Made by a program: the position numbers and the translations under genes | Origin: Acidobacteriota bacterium | GTDB taxonomy: Bacteria > Acidobacteriota > Terriglobia > Bryobacterales > Bryobacteraceae | Direction of reading: 5' to 3' | Assembly: GCA_025353165.1 (NCBI GenBank) | Contig: JANXRE010000112.1 | Span: 1-57,951, forward strand | DNA: 57,951 nt | Shown here: positions 1-8,614 of the stretch, piece after piece | Layout of the letters: each line of letters opens with the position of its first letter | Position numbering within the stretch: the stretch's first letter is position 1 | Notes under the pieces: generated by a model | The model's input: only the letters and a program-made list of their open reading frames with translations | What the model was told of the DNA's origin: nothing | Database searches by the model: none

Positions 1-19
1 GATCAAACTCTCGTTTGAA
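1..19 (-). rRNA. rrs: 5' end of 16S rRNA gene, cut by window edge
   Basis: Read on the minus strand, the first bases end in GAGAGTTTGATC, the conserved start of bacterial 16S rRNA (the 27F primer site). Only about 19 bases of the gene are inside the window. The mature 5' end is placed near base 19 by analogy with E. coli, with an uncertainty of a few bases. The boxA and promoter upstream support the call. Confidence 0.88.
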
Positions 20-162
20 CCTTTGTTGCTGAATAATCGGATCTTGCCACACTCCTGCTTCCGCTCCCTTACGGTCACGGCTCGGAAATGCGACGCATCC
101 GATCAGGTCGCCCCGGTTTTAACTCAGAGCATCTGACGAATTACTTCTTATGCGTCCAACCA

Positions 163-180
163 GTTGTCAAAGAACAATGC
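163..180 (-). promoter_or_regulatory. rRNA boxA antitermination site
   Basis: The minus strand reads TGTTCTTTGACAACTG, a close match to the rRNA boxA element that recruits NusB/NusE for antitermination. It sits about 145 bases upstream of the 16S start, where boxA is expected. The assignment is by sequence similarity and position. Confidence 0.85.
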
Positions 181-355
181 AGGAGACCGGCTATCATTAG
201 AAGACCGATTCCCTGCTGGCCCCGAAACCCACCGGCGCGAACCTGCCCTCAAGAGGCCTGTCCGAACCAGTTTTCTGGGAAGTCGTAGAACTGCTCGGCG
301 GGTTGTTCACCCGCTGCCCGACACACAGCGTCAGGCGAGCTCGTTCACAAAGATT

Positions 356-385
356 AGAATAGCAAGCCGGCGCGGACGGCGTCAA
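356..385 (-). promoter_or_regulatory. sigma-70-type rRNA promoter
   Basis: On the minus strand, TTGACG (380-385) and TATTCT (356-361) are separated by 18 bases, giving a good -35/-10 pair. Transcription would start near base 348 and run through the leader into 16S. The bases just upstream, on the 390-410 side, are locally A/T-rich, as in an UP element. No other promoter this strong was seen between here and the rRNA. Confidence 0.7.
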
Positions 386-494
386 CTGATTGTCACGAAA
401 AAATCAATCGCTGGTGGTGCGGGCGGACTCGGCGCAGGCCGGAGGTTTGGCCGCGGCGGCTTGGGGGGAGTTCGTCCTGGGCCGGCTCCACTGG

Positions 495-932
495 CTAGGC
501 GGGCAGGTCCCGGCCCCTGCGGCGGTGGCGGCCCATGCGCTCGACGGCGGTCAGGGCGCGGTAATATTGGCGTTCGGCCTGGGCCATCTGGCGGAGATGG
601 GGGCGAAAGCGCGCTTCCTTTTCCTGCACAAGGGCTTCGGCAATTCCGCCGGGCCCGCGATGGTAATGGCCTCCCACGTATTCCCAAAAGGCCTGGCCGG
701 TGGCGCGAGGGCGTCGCCAGGCTCGGAAGGATGCGGCCGCGAATTGCTCGACGAGGCCCCTGCTCGTGGGCGTCGGATGGCTGGTGGGGCTAATCAGGCC
801 CGCGAGGTGTTCGTGGGTGTCGTCATTGATGGGTCCGATACGTTTGGCGAGCGCGCCGTCACGGCGCGCGGCCTCGATTTGGAGCAGGCTGGGGAGTTGC
901 ATGGCCGCGCCGAAGAAGATGGCGTTGAACAT
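495..932 (-). CDS. hypothetical protein, probable diverged STGPKTPEGK/RNEP-family member
   Basis: A 145-residue protein of unknown function. It lacks the STGPKTPEGK N-terminus but resembles the C-terminal half of two other proteins in this window (5473-5976 and 55340-55930). Shared features are a LVEQFAAASF stretch in the middle and AERQYYRALTAVERM near the end, matching the Y-x-x-A-L pattern of the relatives. It starts at ATG just after the stop of the upstream frame (957-959). The grouping is my inference and the gene may be a truncated relic. Confidence 0.45.
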   Translation of the reverse strand: MFNAIFFGAAMQLPSLLQIEAARRDGALAKRIGPINDDTHEHLAGLISPTSHPTPTSRGLVEQFAAASFRAWRRPRATGQAFWEYVGGHYHRGPGGIAEALVQEKEARFRPHLRQMAQAERQYYRALTAVERMGRHRRRGRDLPA

Positions 933-956
933 TTTCTTCCATGGGCGCTGTGGAAA

Positions 957-1231
957 CTAGCGGCCTTCGGGCAGCGCACCCACCAGCGCCGAGAAGCCAA
1001 ACACCTTGTCGAGAGAAGTCCCGATCCGGCGCAGGGACAAATCAGCGGGCTTCCTTTTCTTCGAGAAACCTTTGTGAGATGGATGCCACAGATGGCAGCG
1101 GCGGCATCGTCGAAACGGCGGCGCATCTCCATCTTCTCGCGCACCTTCGCGGCAAGTTCCGCGGGAATGTCAAAAGCTTTTGGCTTGCCGTTGACGACAA
1201 CGGAAATCTGGAACTGGGAGTTCCCCTGCAA
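957..1231 (-). pseudogene. hypothetical gene, probably frameshifted
   Basis: Two minus-strand frames look coding in succession. The first begins at ATG 1231 (VVVNGKPKAFDIPAELAAKV) and carries a charged helix. The second, in another frame, ends FGFSALVGALPEGR at TAG 957-959. The switch lies near 1050-1090. Either a frameshift has broken one short gene or two small ORFs overlap. I do not recognise the family. Confidence 0.35.
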
Positions 1232-1379
1232 ACAAACGGGCTGGAGCTGGTTCCGCCCCTACCTTTGCGGTATCGCTGGAGAGGGGCCCGGAACCGTTTC
1301 GGAGGTAACGGCTCCGAGCGAATCATTCAGGTTTGATTTCGAATGACGTCAGTAAGGTGCCTCCGCGCGGGAATTTCTC

Positions 1380-2969
1380 TCACGCCAGGCCTCGCGCCTG
1401 GATTTCGAACTGGCGGATCTTGAATTTCTGCACTTTCCCGCTCAGGGTCATGGGGAACTCGTCGACGAACCGGATGTGCCGCGGGATCTTGAAATGGGCC
1501 AGCCGCTCGCGGCAGAAGTCTTGGATCTCGTCTTCACCGGCGGCCTCGCCCGGCTTCAGACGAACCCAGGCCATCACGATTTCGCCCATACGCTGGTCCG
1601 GCAGCCCCACCACCTGCACGTCCGAGATCTTCGGATGGGTGTGCAGAAACTCCTCGATCTCGCGCGGATAGATGTTCTCGCCGCCGCGGATGATCATGTC
1701 CCGCGCCCGGCCGGTGATGCGGAAATATCCGTCGGGACGCATCACCGCGAGGTCGCCGGTGTGCAGCCAGCCGTCCGCGTCCACCGCGCTCGCGGTGGCT
1801 TCGGGCTCGCCGTCGTATCCCTTCATGACCATGTAACCGCGCGCCAGCAGTTCGCCCTGCTGGCCGGCGGGCAGGGTTTCACCGGTCTCGGGAGCGGCGA
1901 TGCGCACTTCCGTTTCCGGGACGGCGCATCCGACGGTGGTGCAGCGAGTCTCAAGGTCGTCGTCCACGCGCGACATGGTGATGATGGGCGAGCTTTCCGT
2001 TTGCCCGTAGCCGACGACGATTTCGGGGCAGTGCATCTCGGTCAACACGCGCTTCATCACCTGGATGGGGCAGGGCGCGCCGGCCATCACTCCGGTCCTC
2101 AGCGAGGACAGATCGGTCGTCGGGAGCGCGGGGTCCTGCAGTTCGGCGATAAACATCGCTGGCACGCCGTACAATGCCGTCGCCCGATCCAGTTCGACGG
2201 CGCGGAGTGTGGCGGCCGCATCGAACGACGCCGACGGAAAGATCGCGGCGGCTCCGGTCACCGCCCCGGTCATCGTGCCGATGACCGAACCGAAGCAATG
2301 GAACAGCGGAACGGGGAGGCAGATCCGGTCCCGCTCCGTCAGCCGCAGGTACTGCCCGATGAATCGCCCGTTGTTGACGAGATTGACGTGGGTGAGCAGG
2401 ACGCCCTTGGGCCGCCCGGTCGTACCGGAGGTGTACTGGATGTTGGCCGGTTCGTCGGGATCGACGGGCGGGAGAACGCCATCGGGCTCGCGCAGGAAAC
2501 TGCGCCAGTCCGGCGTATCGAGGTAGATGACCTCGTTCAGATCGAGATCCTGCCCCGCGCGGGATTCCTCCAGGATCGCGCGGTAATCCGACCGCTGGTC
2601 TTTCTCGCGCAGGAACAGCGCCTGCATGCGCGACTTCTTGAGAACGAACGACAGCTCGTGCGACCGGTACGCGGGGTTCACGTTGACCAGCACCACGCCG
2701 GCCAGCGCGCAGCCGAACTGGAGCATCACCCATTCGACGCAGTTGGTGGCCCACAGGCCGGCGCGATCGCCCGGCCGAAGCCCAAGTGCCCGCAGGCCGG
2801 CGGCCGTTCGCCGCGCCTCCCAGGCGTATTGCTCCCAGGTGAATCGCACGGCCTGATGACGCGATACCACGGCGAGCCCGTCCTTGCACCGGCGCGCCGT
2901 TTCGAGGAATGCGTCGCCGATCGGCTGGCTCTGGATTTCTCCGGCGGGACCGCGCGAGTAGCTGTCCAT
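1380..2969 (-). CDS. fatty-acyl-CoA synthetase (AMP-forming)
   Basis: A 529-residue ANL-superfamily adenylate-forming enzyme that would activate a fatty or other carboxylic acid with ATP and CoA. Visible motifs are TSGTTGRPKG (about 180-189), GYGQTESSP, YFRITGRARDMIIRGGENIYP-type hinge sequence and the C-terminal catalytic lysine in LSGKVQKFKIR. Length is normal for medium/long-chain acyl-CoA ligases. The ATG at 2969 was chosen because it overlaps the stop of the small upstream gene (TGATG) and starts just before the conserved region; the longer frame to 3122 runs through that gene. It is the last gene of the sigma-factor operon. Substrate chain length cannot be told from sequence. Confidence 0.93.
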   Translation of the reverse strand: MDSYSRGPAGEIQSQPIGDAFLETARRCKDGLAVVSRHQAVRFTWEQYAWEARRTAAGLRALGLRPGDRAGLWATNCVEWVMLQFGCALAGVVLVNVNPAYRSHELSFVLKKSRMQALFLREKDQRSDYRAILEESRAGQDLDLNEVIYLDTPDWRSFLREPDGVLPPVDPDEPANIQYTSGTTGRPKGVLLTHVNLVNNGRFIGQYLRLTERDRICLPVPLFHCFGSVIGTMTGAVTGAAAIFPSASFDAAATLRAVELDRATALYGVPAMFIAELQDPALPTTDLSSLRTGVMAGAPCPIQVMKRVLTEMHCPEIVVGYGQTESSPIITMSRVDDDLETRCTTVGCAVPETEVRIAAPETGETLPAGQQGELLARGYMVMKGYDGEPEATASAVDADGWLHTGDLAVMRPDGYFRITGRARDMIIRGGENIYPREIEEFLHTHPKISDVQVVGLPDQRMGEIVMAWVRLKPGEAAGEDEIQDFCRERLAHFKIPRHIRFVDEFPMTLSGKVQKFKIRQFEIQARGLA

Positions 2970-3118
2970 CAGAAGGTGGGCTTCAGCGGCACGAATTCGT
3001 ACCGCGCGGGATCGAGGCCCCGCTGGCGCAATTGGCGGATGCACGACTCCGAAGAAGCGCCGGCGGCTACGATGAGCCGTTCCGGCGTGGTGTCCGGAGT
3101 GTAAATCTGAAGCGCCAC
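2969..3118 (-). CDS. small conserved-looking protein, 49 residues
   Basis: A short frame (GTG start) encoding LQIYTPDTTPERL..., ending ARYEFVPLKPTF. Its stop overlaps the ATG of the acyl-CoA synthetase by one base, which supports a real coupled gene. No ATG, GTG or TTG occurs further upstream before an in-frame stop, although the frame stays open into the end of the preceding gene, so a longer product from a non-standard codon such as ATC is conceivable. Function unknown. Confidence 0.55.
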   Translation of the reverse strand: MALQIYTPDTTPERLIVAAGASSESCIRQLRQRGLDPARYEFVPLKPTF

Positions 3119-3183
3119 CCAAGTGCCGGCGAGCTGCTTTCTTTCCGTGATAGATAGACTTTCCAGGGACCGTTCGATGATGG

Positions 3184-4278
3184 TCAGGGTCGCTTGAGCT
3201 CCTCGATCAGGGCCTTCAAGCCCTTCTTACGATAGATTTGCACAAGATGCTGCTCTTCCGGGGACGGGGCGACGACCTTTTGCACGCGCGGGTCGGCCAG
3301 GGCGGCGCGGCTGGGAATCCAGTACTTGCCGTCCTCGAACTCCACGTGGTTGACGAACCCCAGCATCCCCTTGATGGCCGGGCGGTCGGAGAAGCGCAGC
3401 GCGGTATCCGAGGTCACGCGCGTTTTCTGCCCCGGCGCAAGATGGAGATCGGCGGGGACAGAACCGGCCAGGAACTCCCGCCCCTGCTGGTCCTCGACCA
3501 CCCAGGCCATCTCCATGAAGCGAACCTGCCGCGAAGACTTGTTGCGGATATCGAGTCTCGGCGCGCGGGCTTCATCGCCGGCAATGCGGGCGGAACCCTG
3601 TAATGCCTCGATGGGCGAATCGGGGAACTGGAGGAACGCGAACTGGATCTCGCGCTCCGGATCGGCATTGGTGGAGCGGCCGCGAACTACCTGCACGCCG
3701 GTCTGTCCGCGCTCATCCATGCGGACGATACCGGCCAACATTTCCTTCTGAAGCGCGTCGGCGCCGCCCTGCGCCAGGATTTGGCGGTAGTAACGGCGAT
3801 CGCGCTGCGCCTCCAGTTCCCACACCATCATGGAGCGGCGCGAGTTCAGCTTGTTAGGACCGTAGAAAGTAAGATCGTCGAACAACACGCCATCGATTCC
3901 GACTCGCACCAGCGCGCCCTCTACGCCGAGCGGACGCAACAGGCGGAGGTCGATGCGAACCGGGAACGTCTCGTCGGGACCGACGTCGATGCTGGGCACG
4001 GACACCGACGCTTTGCCGCCGGGCGTGACTTCCTGGGCCAGAACGAGCAGCGTGACTCCGCGGATTCGTTTCTGTGTCGTGTTGCGCAAGGACAGCGAGG
4101 TGTGGAGATCCAGGACCAGCGCGCCGCCACGAGTGGCCGGACGAGATTGCCCCCAATCGCCGGAAGCGACGGAGACGGGCGAATCCTTGGGAAAATCGAT
4201 GGCGAAGGATCCCTGCGGCGTTTGAGCGAAGGCTCCGCAGGCGAGCGCCAGCGCGGCGATGCTACTGCGCATAGACAT
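3184..4278 (-). CDS. secreted protein of unknown function in sigma/anti-sigma operon
   Basis: A 364-residue protein with an N-terminal signal peptide (MSMRSSIAALALACGAFAQ; cleavage likely after AFA). The mature part is rich in beta-type sequence and appears to hold two similar halves describing 'rigid-core' strands, but I recognise no named domain. It overlaps the anti-sigma gene by 17 bases (11 if the second ATG is used). Its position directly after an ECF sigma/anti-sigma pair suggests an envelope target or sensor of that system, which is inference. Confidence 0.75.
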   Translation of the reverse strand: MSMRSSIAALALACGAFAQTPQGSFAIDFPKDSPVSVASGDWGQSRPATRGGALVLDLHTSLSLRNTTQKRIRGVTLLVLAQEVTPGGKASVSVPSIDVGPDETFPVRIDLRLLRPLGVEGALVRVGIDGVLFDDLTFYGPNKLNSRRSMMVWELEAQRDRRYYRQILAQGGADALQKEMLAGIVRMDERGQTGVQVVRGRSTNADPEREIQFAFLQFPDSPIEALQGSARIAGDEARAPRLDIRNKSSRQVRFMEMAWVVEDQQGREFLAGSVPADLHLAPGQKTRVTSDTALRFSDRPAIKGMLGFVNHVEFEDGKYWIPSRAALADPRVQKVVAPSPEEQHLVQIYRKKGLKALIEELKRP

Positions 4279-4867
4279 TGGTTATGGTCACCTGGCCGGT
4301 GTCGGCGTCGACATAGCGGGCGCGGACTTCTCCCTGAGTGCTGGCCGTCACCACCGACGGAAGCGTGCCGGGATTCATCAGCGTCATCACCGCGCCGTTC
4401 TGTTTTACTTCCACGCCTTCGCGGTTCCCGGTCACAGACACGCCGGGGTCGGCGGGGACGCGATTCCAAACGCTGCGAAGCGCCGTGCCGAGCCGGCGCG
4501 TGTCGTTCTCCGGCATATTCAACCACCATCCTCCCGCCATCAGCAGGGCGGCGCAGGCGAAGGCGGCGACTGGTTTCCATCCGATCGAAGCCGGGATCGC
4601 CGCCGAACGCGCCGGTCCGACGCATTCGCCGGCAGCCAGTCCCACGCGGATGTTGCCTTTCATCTCGCTCGCCAGGCGGTCCCAGTCCAGTCCTCTGGGC
4701 AATTCGTTAGCAAGTTCCTTGACGGTCTGGCGCCCACGCCGGAAGCCCTCCGCCAGGCGGGCGCATTCGGCGCATGCCGCGAGATGGCGGGAGATACCGA
4801 AGCGAATCCACCAGGAGACGTCGCCGCCGGCGTAGAGGGCCAGATCGGTCTCACGCGGGTGCGTCAT
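4262..4867 (-). CDS. zinc-finger anti-sigma factor, membrane-anchored
   Basis: A 201-residue protein with an N-terminal HLAACAEC motif, the H-x3-C-x2-C zinc-binding signature of anti-sigma factors of the ZAS type. One membrane segment follows near residues 99-117 (VAAFACAALLMAGGWWL), leaving an extracytoplasmic C-terminal domain. It would hold the adjacent ECF sigma factor inactive until a signal arrives. The ATG at 4867 overlaps the sigma stop as ATGA and is preceded by GGAGGA. No proteolysis partner is encoded next to it. Confidence 0.87.
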   Translation of the reverse strand: MTHPRETDLALYAGGDVSWWIRFGISRHLAACAECARLAEGFRRGRQTVKELANELPRGLDWDRLASEMKGNIRVGLAAGECVGPARSAAIPASIGWKPVAAFACAALLMAGGWWLNMPENDTRRLGTALRSVWNRVPADPGVSVTGNREGVEVKQNGAVMTLMNPGTLPSVVTASTQGEVRARYVDADTGQVTITNVYAQ

Positions 4868-5421
4868 AATTTCCTCCGTTCCATGTAGCGGCGGAACTTG
4901 GTCCGGGCATTGGCGATGTGGGAACGCACGGTCGCCTTGGAGCAATTCAAATGCGCGGCGACCTCTTCGGCCGAGAGGTCCTCGACATCGCGCAGGATCA
5001 GGGCGGTCCGCTCACGCTCGGTCAGGCACTCCAGGCCAGCTTCCAGGTACTCCCTGCGTTCCGCGCGGAGGAGCAACTGTTCCGGGCTGTCGTGCGCCGG
5101 GCTACGGAGCGGCTCGATCAATTCGTCGATCTCGCAGAAGTTGACGCGGCCGTGGCGGCGCAGGAAATCGATGGCCGTGTTGGTCGCGATACGGGAGAGC
5201 CAGTGCGCGGCCTTGTCGAGGTCCTTCAACTGATCCTGCCGCTGGAGGGCTTTTATGAAGGCCTCCTGGGTAAGATCCTGGGCGTCGTCGACGTTGCCGA
5301 CGACCCGGTAGATGAGCAGGAACACCCGCCTCAAGTTATCCGAGACAAAGCGGTTCTGGGCTTCGAGCGCAGCTTGGTCCAGGTAGATCTCAGGTTCCGG
5401 TTGGCCGGCCCGGTCGGTCAT
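4864..5421 (-). CDS. ECF-family RNA polymerase sigma factor
   Basis: A 185-residue extracytoplasmic-function sigma factor. Region 2 is visible as DAQDLTQEAFIKAL and WLSRIATNTAIDFLRR; region 4 as LTERERTALILRDVEDLSAEEVA followed by the helix-turn-helix CSKATVRSHIANARTKFRR. The ATG at 5421 has a GAGGA at short spacing; an ATG at 5457 is possible but its AGGA is farther away. First gene of a coupled five-gene unit continuing to about 1380. ECF factors with such partners are commonly autoregulated, but no promoter was resolved here. Confidence 0.92.
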   Translation of the reverse strand: MTDRAGQPEPEIYLDQAALEAQNRFVSDNLRRVFLLIYRVVGNVDDAQDLTQEAFIKALQRQDQLKDLDKAAHWLSRIATNTAIDFLRRHGRVNFCEIDELIEPLRSPAHDSPEQLLLRAERREYLEAGLECLTERERTALILRDVEDLSAEEVAAHLNCSKATVRSHIANARTKFRRYMERRKL

Positions 5422-5472
5422 GCGGTCCTCAATAAACCTCGCTGCCAGGGTTGCCATTCGTGGGACACGTTC

Positions 5473-5976
5473 CTACAAAGAAGAGGACGCTGACGCCAGC
5501 GAAAGCGTGGAGGCTTTGGTTTCAGTGTAGCCCCGGATGGGCGGCGGCTCACGCGGATCTTGGGAGTTTTGGCCGCCGATGGACGCAGATACACGCGGAT
5601 GTTGATGATTTTGTTTGGGTTGGACGGGCTCGGGTTCGTTTCGCAATTCGGCGGGGGCGGGATTGCGATCCCGGCGTTCCTTCTGGATCAGACGTAATTT
5701 GTCCAGGGCGCGGTGGTAGTCGCGGGCGTGGGTGGCGGAGTAGCGGTTCAAGAGGGCGAGGGCGCTGCGGGCTCCGTCGTCGATTTCCTCTAATTCCTCG
5801 GCGATCTCGGGTTCCATGCGGTCCATGGTGGTGTCGAGGAGGGCGCCGATCATGCCGAGGCAACGCTTTTGAAGCCATTGGGCGGCGGTGAGTTCCTCGA
5901 CCAGGTCGGTCTCGGTCTGGCCCTGGGGCAGGCACTCAAAGGACTTGCCTTCACCCCGGTGCCGAAAATCCATCAA
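5473..5976 (-). CDS. STGPKTPEGK/RNEP-family hypothetical protein, 5'-truncated
   Basis: A 167-residue protein whose first part (LVEELTAAQWLQKRCLGMIG, then ATHARDYHRALDKLRL) matches the C-terminal half of the full-length relative at 55340-55930. The STGPKTPEGK N-terminal block is absent, so the gene looks truncated at its start. It carries the ELRNEP signature, and its last 45 codons run through a dispersed repeat (5572-5601) and are probably not native. Function unknown for the whole family. Confidence 0.55.
   Translation of the reverse strand: MMDFRHRGEGKSFECLPQGQTETDLVEELTAAQWLQKRCLGMIGALLDTTMDRMEPEIAEELEEIDDGARSALALLNRYSATHARDYHRALDKLRLIQKERRDRNPAPAELRNEPEPVQPKQNHQHPRVSASIGGQNSQDPREPPPIRGYTETKASTLSLASASSSL
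5572..5601. repeat. dispersed 'GCCGCCGATG..ACGC..GAT' repeat, copy 1
   Basis: The sequence GCCGCCGATGGACGCAGATA continues into ACGCGGATG. A related copy lies at 37406-37434 in the opposite orientation. Both contain alternating ACGCGGAT/ACGCAGAT units. Such units recur between genes in several soil-bacterial genomes, from memory; only the two local copies are seen here. Confidence 0.6.
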
Positions 5977-6017
5977 AATCGTGCTGAACTGCGAAAGTCA
6001 GGTTAGACTCTCATCCA

Positions 6018-6713
6018 GTGACCATAGATATCCTCGCCGCGGAGGTCGTCGCGTGCCAACGTTGCCCGCGCCTCCGCCAATACTGCGAGCAGGTCGCACG
6101 GGAGAAACGCCGGGCCTATCGCGAGTGGGATTACTGGGGCCGTCCCGTGCCTCCGTTCGGAGATCCGAATGCGCAGATCCTCATCCTCGGACTCGCTCCC
6201 GCCGCCCACGGCGCGAATCGTACCGGGCGCATGTTCACCGGCGACCGCTCCGGCGATTTCCTGTTTCGGGCGCTGTGGCAGACGGGCTTTGCCTCGCAAC
6301 CGACGAGCGTCCGCCGCGAGGACGGCCTGGCCCTCAAGGAGGTGTACATCTCGGCGGCGGTGCGCTGCGCTCCGCCCGGCAACAGGCCCCTGCCGGGCGA
6401 GATCCGGAACTGCCGGCCCTACCTGGAGCGCGAGTTGGATCTGCTCACGAATCTTCGGGTGGTCGTCGCGCTCGGGCAACTGGCCTTCAACGTGTACCTG
6501 TCCATCCTGAAGGATCGCGGATTGATTCGCAGCCGCGCCGCGTTCCGCTTCGGCCACAATGCCGCCAGCGACACCGCGCCCCGGCTGATCAGTTCCTACC
6601 ACCCCAGCCAGCAAAACACGTCAACCGGCAAACTCACCGAGGCGATGCTGCGCGATGTGTTCCTGCACGCCCGGGAAGGGATTCTCAATCCACCGCCATT
6701 ACCACCACGGTGA
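6018..6713 (+). CDS. uracil-DNA glycosylase, family 5 (UDGb) type
   Basis: A 231-residue base-excision repair enzyme that removes uracil and some other deaminated bases from DNA. It shows GLAPAAHGANRTGR (about 58-71), the family 5 first motif with alanine where other families have an acidic residue, and SYHPSQQNTSTGKL (about 193-206). Four cysteines, C13, C16, C117 and C132, are placed to bind the 4Fe-4S cluster. The start is GTG. Its 3' end overlaps the convergent PP2C gene by 29 bases. Confidence 0.93.
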   Translation: MTIDILAAEVVACQRCPRLRQYCEQVAREKRRAYREWDYWGRPVPPFGDPNAQILILGLAPAAHGANRTGRMFTGDRSGDFLFRALWQTGFASQPTSVRREDGLALKEVYISAAVRCAPPGNRPLPGEIRNCRPYLERELDLLTNLRVVVALGQLAFNVYLSILKDRGLIRSRAAFRFGHNAASDTAPRLISSYHPSQQNTSTGKLTEAMLRDVFLHAREGILNPPPLPPR

Positions 6714-7929
6714 TGTCGTCCTGATACTCCCCCGCGTTGAAGGCCGCGATGGCCTCCAGCACGCGCTGCTTCATCTGTTCTGCATCCAGGCCGCGGCAAT
6801 TCCGGAGCAGCCCCTCGAGGCGCTCCTCGCCGAATTCCTCCTCCGTCGAATCCATCAATTCGGTGATCCCGTCGGTGAAAAGCACGAGCCGGTCACCGGC
6901 CTCGAGCGCCACCATTTGTTGCTCGAAGACCCAGTTGCGGAACACCCCGAGCAAAGCTCCGCCGCTCGCCAGCCTTTCCGTCGATCCGTTCCGCCGGATC
7001 AGCATCGGCGCGCAGTGTCCGGCGTTGGTGTAGGTGAGGGTACGCGCCGCCGTGTCCATGACCGAATAAAACATGGTGACGAAATTGCCGGGCGCGAGAT
7101 TGCCGGCCAGTACCCGGTTCACGCGCGAGCAAAGGTCCGATGGTGGGATGGAATCCGAGGCGACCGCCTTCACCGCGGCCTGAACGCTGGACATCAGCAG
7201 CGCCGCCGGCATGCCCTTTCCGACCACGTCGGCGATACAGACGCCGCGCTTCCCCGCGCCCAGGTCGATCGCGTCGAAGTAGTCTCCGCTCACGGCGCGG
7301 GCGGGCCGCCAGTAATGCGCAATTTCAAAGCCCGAGCCGAGCTTGGCGGGTACCATGGGAAGAAGCCTCTCCTGGATTTCGCGGACGCGCTGCAGTTCGT
7401 ACGCCTGTTCGCGGAGCCGGAAGTTGTCGAAGCACAAGGCGAGGTGCGACGCCACGGCTTCGAGCAGGGCTACTTCGCCTTCGTCGTATGGTTCGGCCAT
7501 GGGATTCTGGCCGAGGCTCACAATTCCGAGCAGGTCTTGCTGACGCCGAACGGGAACCAGGAGAACCGACCGCACGAGTGAAATGTTGGCGCGCTCGTCT
7601 TCCGGTAGATCTAGTTCCGCCGCGTGCCGGGCCGTGTCGAGCGACTTCACGATCGACGAATCGAAGCCAATTCGAACCGGCCAAATCTCGTCGCGCGAGA
7701 TGCCGACGCTGGCGGCCGCGGCGAACACCGGTTCGTCCGTGGTCTGCGCAAAAATAGCCACGCCGGCATTGAACACCTGCCGGATTTGGAACGCGGCCGT
7801 GTGCAGCAGGGAGTGCACGTCTTGCGCCGCCGACAACTTGGCCGTGATACGCGCTAAGTCGCCGCCCCAAGTCAACTCCGCGGTGCTGGCAGCCATCATT
7901 TCCCTTTTGAGGTGCACGTGGGCTGCCAT
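6685..7929 (-). CDS. GAF-domain PP2C (SpoIIE/RsbU-type) serine phosphatase
   Basis: A 414-residue protein. The N-terminal half (about 25-175) is a GAF sensor domain. The C-terminal half is a SpoIIE/RsbU-type phosphatase with VSGDYFDAI, ADVVGKGMPAAL, TNAGHCAPML, LVLFTDGITE and QDDITVVVM, the metal-binding aspartates all present. It probably dephosphorylates an anti-anti-sigma protein in a partner-switching pathway; no such partner gene is nearby. No membrane segments, so it is cytoplasmic. Confidence 0.92.
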   Translation of the reverse strand: MAAHVHLKREMMAASTAELTWGGDLARITAKLSAAQDVHSLLHTAAFQIRQVFNAGVAIFAQTTDEPVFAAAASVGISRDEIWPVRIGFDSSIVKSLDTARHAAELDLPEDERANISLVRSVLLVPVRRQQDLLGIVSLGQNPMAEPYDEGEVALLEAVASHLALCFDNFRLREQAYELQRVREIQERLLPMVPAKLGSGFEIAHYWRPARAVSGDYFDAIDLGAGKRGVCIADVVGKGMPAALLMSSVQAAVKAVASDSIPPSDLCSRVNRVLAGNLAPGNFVTMFYSVMDTAARTLTYTNAGHCAPMLIRRNGSTERLASGGALLGVFRNWVFEQQMVALEAGDRLVLFTDGITELMDSTEEEFGEERLEGLLRNCRGLDAEQMKQRVLEAIAAFNAGEYQDDITVVVMAVD

Positions 7930-8035
7930 CGGTCAAGTCCCTGTATACTGAACAGTTACAGACTTGGCCGACCGTCCGCGGTTGTTCGATTTCGGGACAT
8001 CCCGTCCGCCCCGCTGAAGGAGTAATATAAGCCCC

Positions 8036-8614
8036 ATGGGGGAAATGACGGCTGAAGACCGGAATCGTGTGGTGTCCGCCCTTGAGCGCACCGGCGGCGC
8101 GCTCCCCAGAGCGATCGGCGGGCTGACCGCCGAACAGTGGACCTTCCAGCCGGGCGAAGGTGCCTGGTCCATCCGCGAGTGCGCCGACCATATCTTCGTG
8201 ATCGAGAGGCTTCTTTTGCAAACGGTGCGGGACCTGGCGGACTACCCCGCGGATCCGGAACGTGCCGCCCGCCTTCAGGGCAAAGACGAACGGCTGCTGG
8301 CCGCACTCGCCGACCGTGGCTTCAAGGTGCGAAACCCGTTTCCCACGCGGCCCAGCGGGGAGGCGGACTCTCCGGAAAACCTGACGCGGAGCTTCCTCGA
8401 ACTCCGCGCCTCGGTTCTCGGCTACGCCCGCACCACCGCCGACTCGCTGCGCGATCATGTGGCGCGCCATCCTCTGCTGAAGGATCTGGACGGGGTTCAG
8501 TGGCTCCTGCTGATCTCGGCCCACACCGACCGGCACATCGCCCAGATCGAGGATGTGAAACTACACCCCGGGTATCCCAAGGTAGCCAGTCAAACTGCGT
8601 CCACCCCCGGGTAG
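8036..8614 (+). CDS. DinB-family protein
   Basis: A 192-residue four-helix DinB/YfiT-type protein. Histidines in ECADHIF and in HTDRHIAQI correspond to the metal-binding triad of the superfamily. Members act as metal-dependent thiol transferases or are of unknown function. AGGAG lies about 15 bases upstream; ATG codons at 8036 and 8045 are both possible. The 3' end overlaps the convergent DUF488 gene by 25 bases. One of three DinB-type genes in the window. Confidence 0.85.
   Translation: MGEMTAEDRNRVVSALERTGGALPRAIGGLTAEQWTFQPGEGAWSIRECADHIFVIERLLLQTVRDLADYPADPERAARLQGKDERLLAALADRGFKVRNPFPTRPSGEADSPENLTRSFLELRASVLGYARTTADSLRDHVARHPLLKDLDGVQWLLLISAHTDRHIAQIEDVKLHPGYPKVASQTASTPG

Larger units (their letters stand above)
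20..385 (-). promoter_or_regulatory. rRNA operon leader region
   Basis: About 365 bases separate the promoter from the 16S start. The stretch holds the boxA antiterminator near 165-178 and no convincing gene. Short open frames here are on both strands and have no recognisable product. Leader transcripts of this size are usual for bacterial rRNA operons. Confidence 0.75.

Noticed and set aside
1476-3104. Long plus-strand open frame (542 codons)
   Set aside because: It is antisense to the acyl-CoA synthetase. Rich in R, G, H and D from GC skew of codon positions, with no recognisable domain.
7325-8536. Minus-strand open frame of 403 codons
   Set aside because: It runs antisense through the DinB gene and in the wrong frame through the PP2C gene; no coherent protein.
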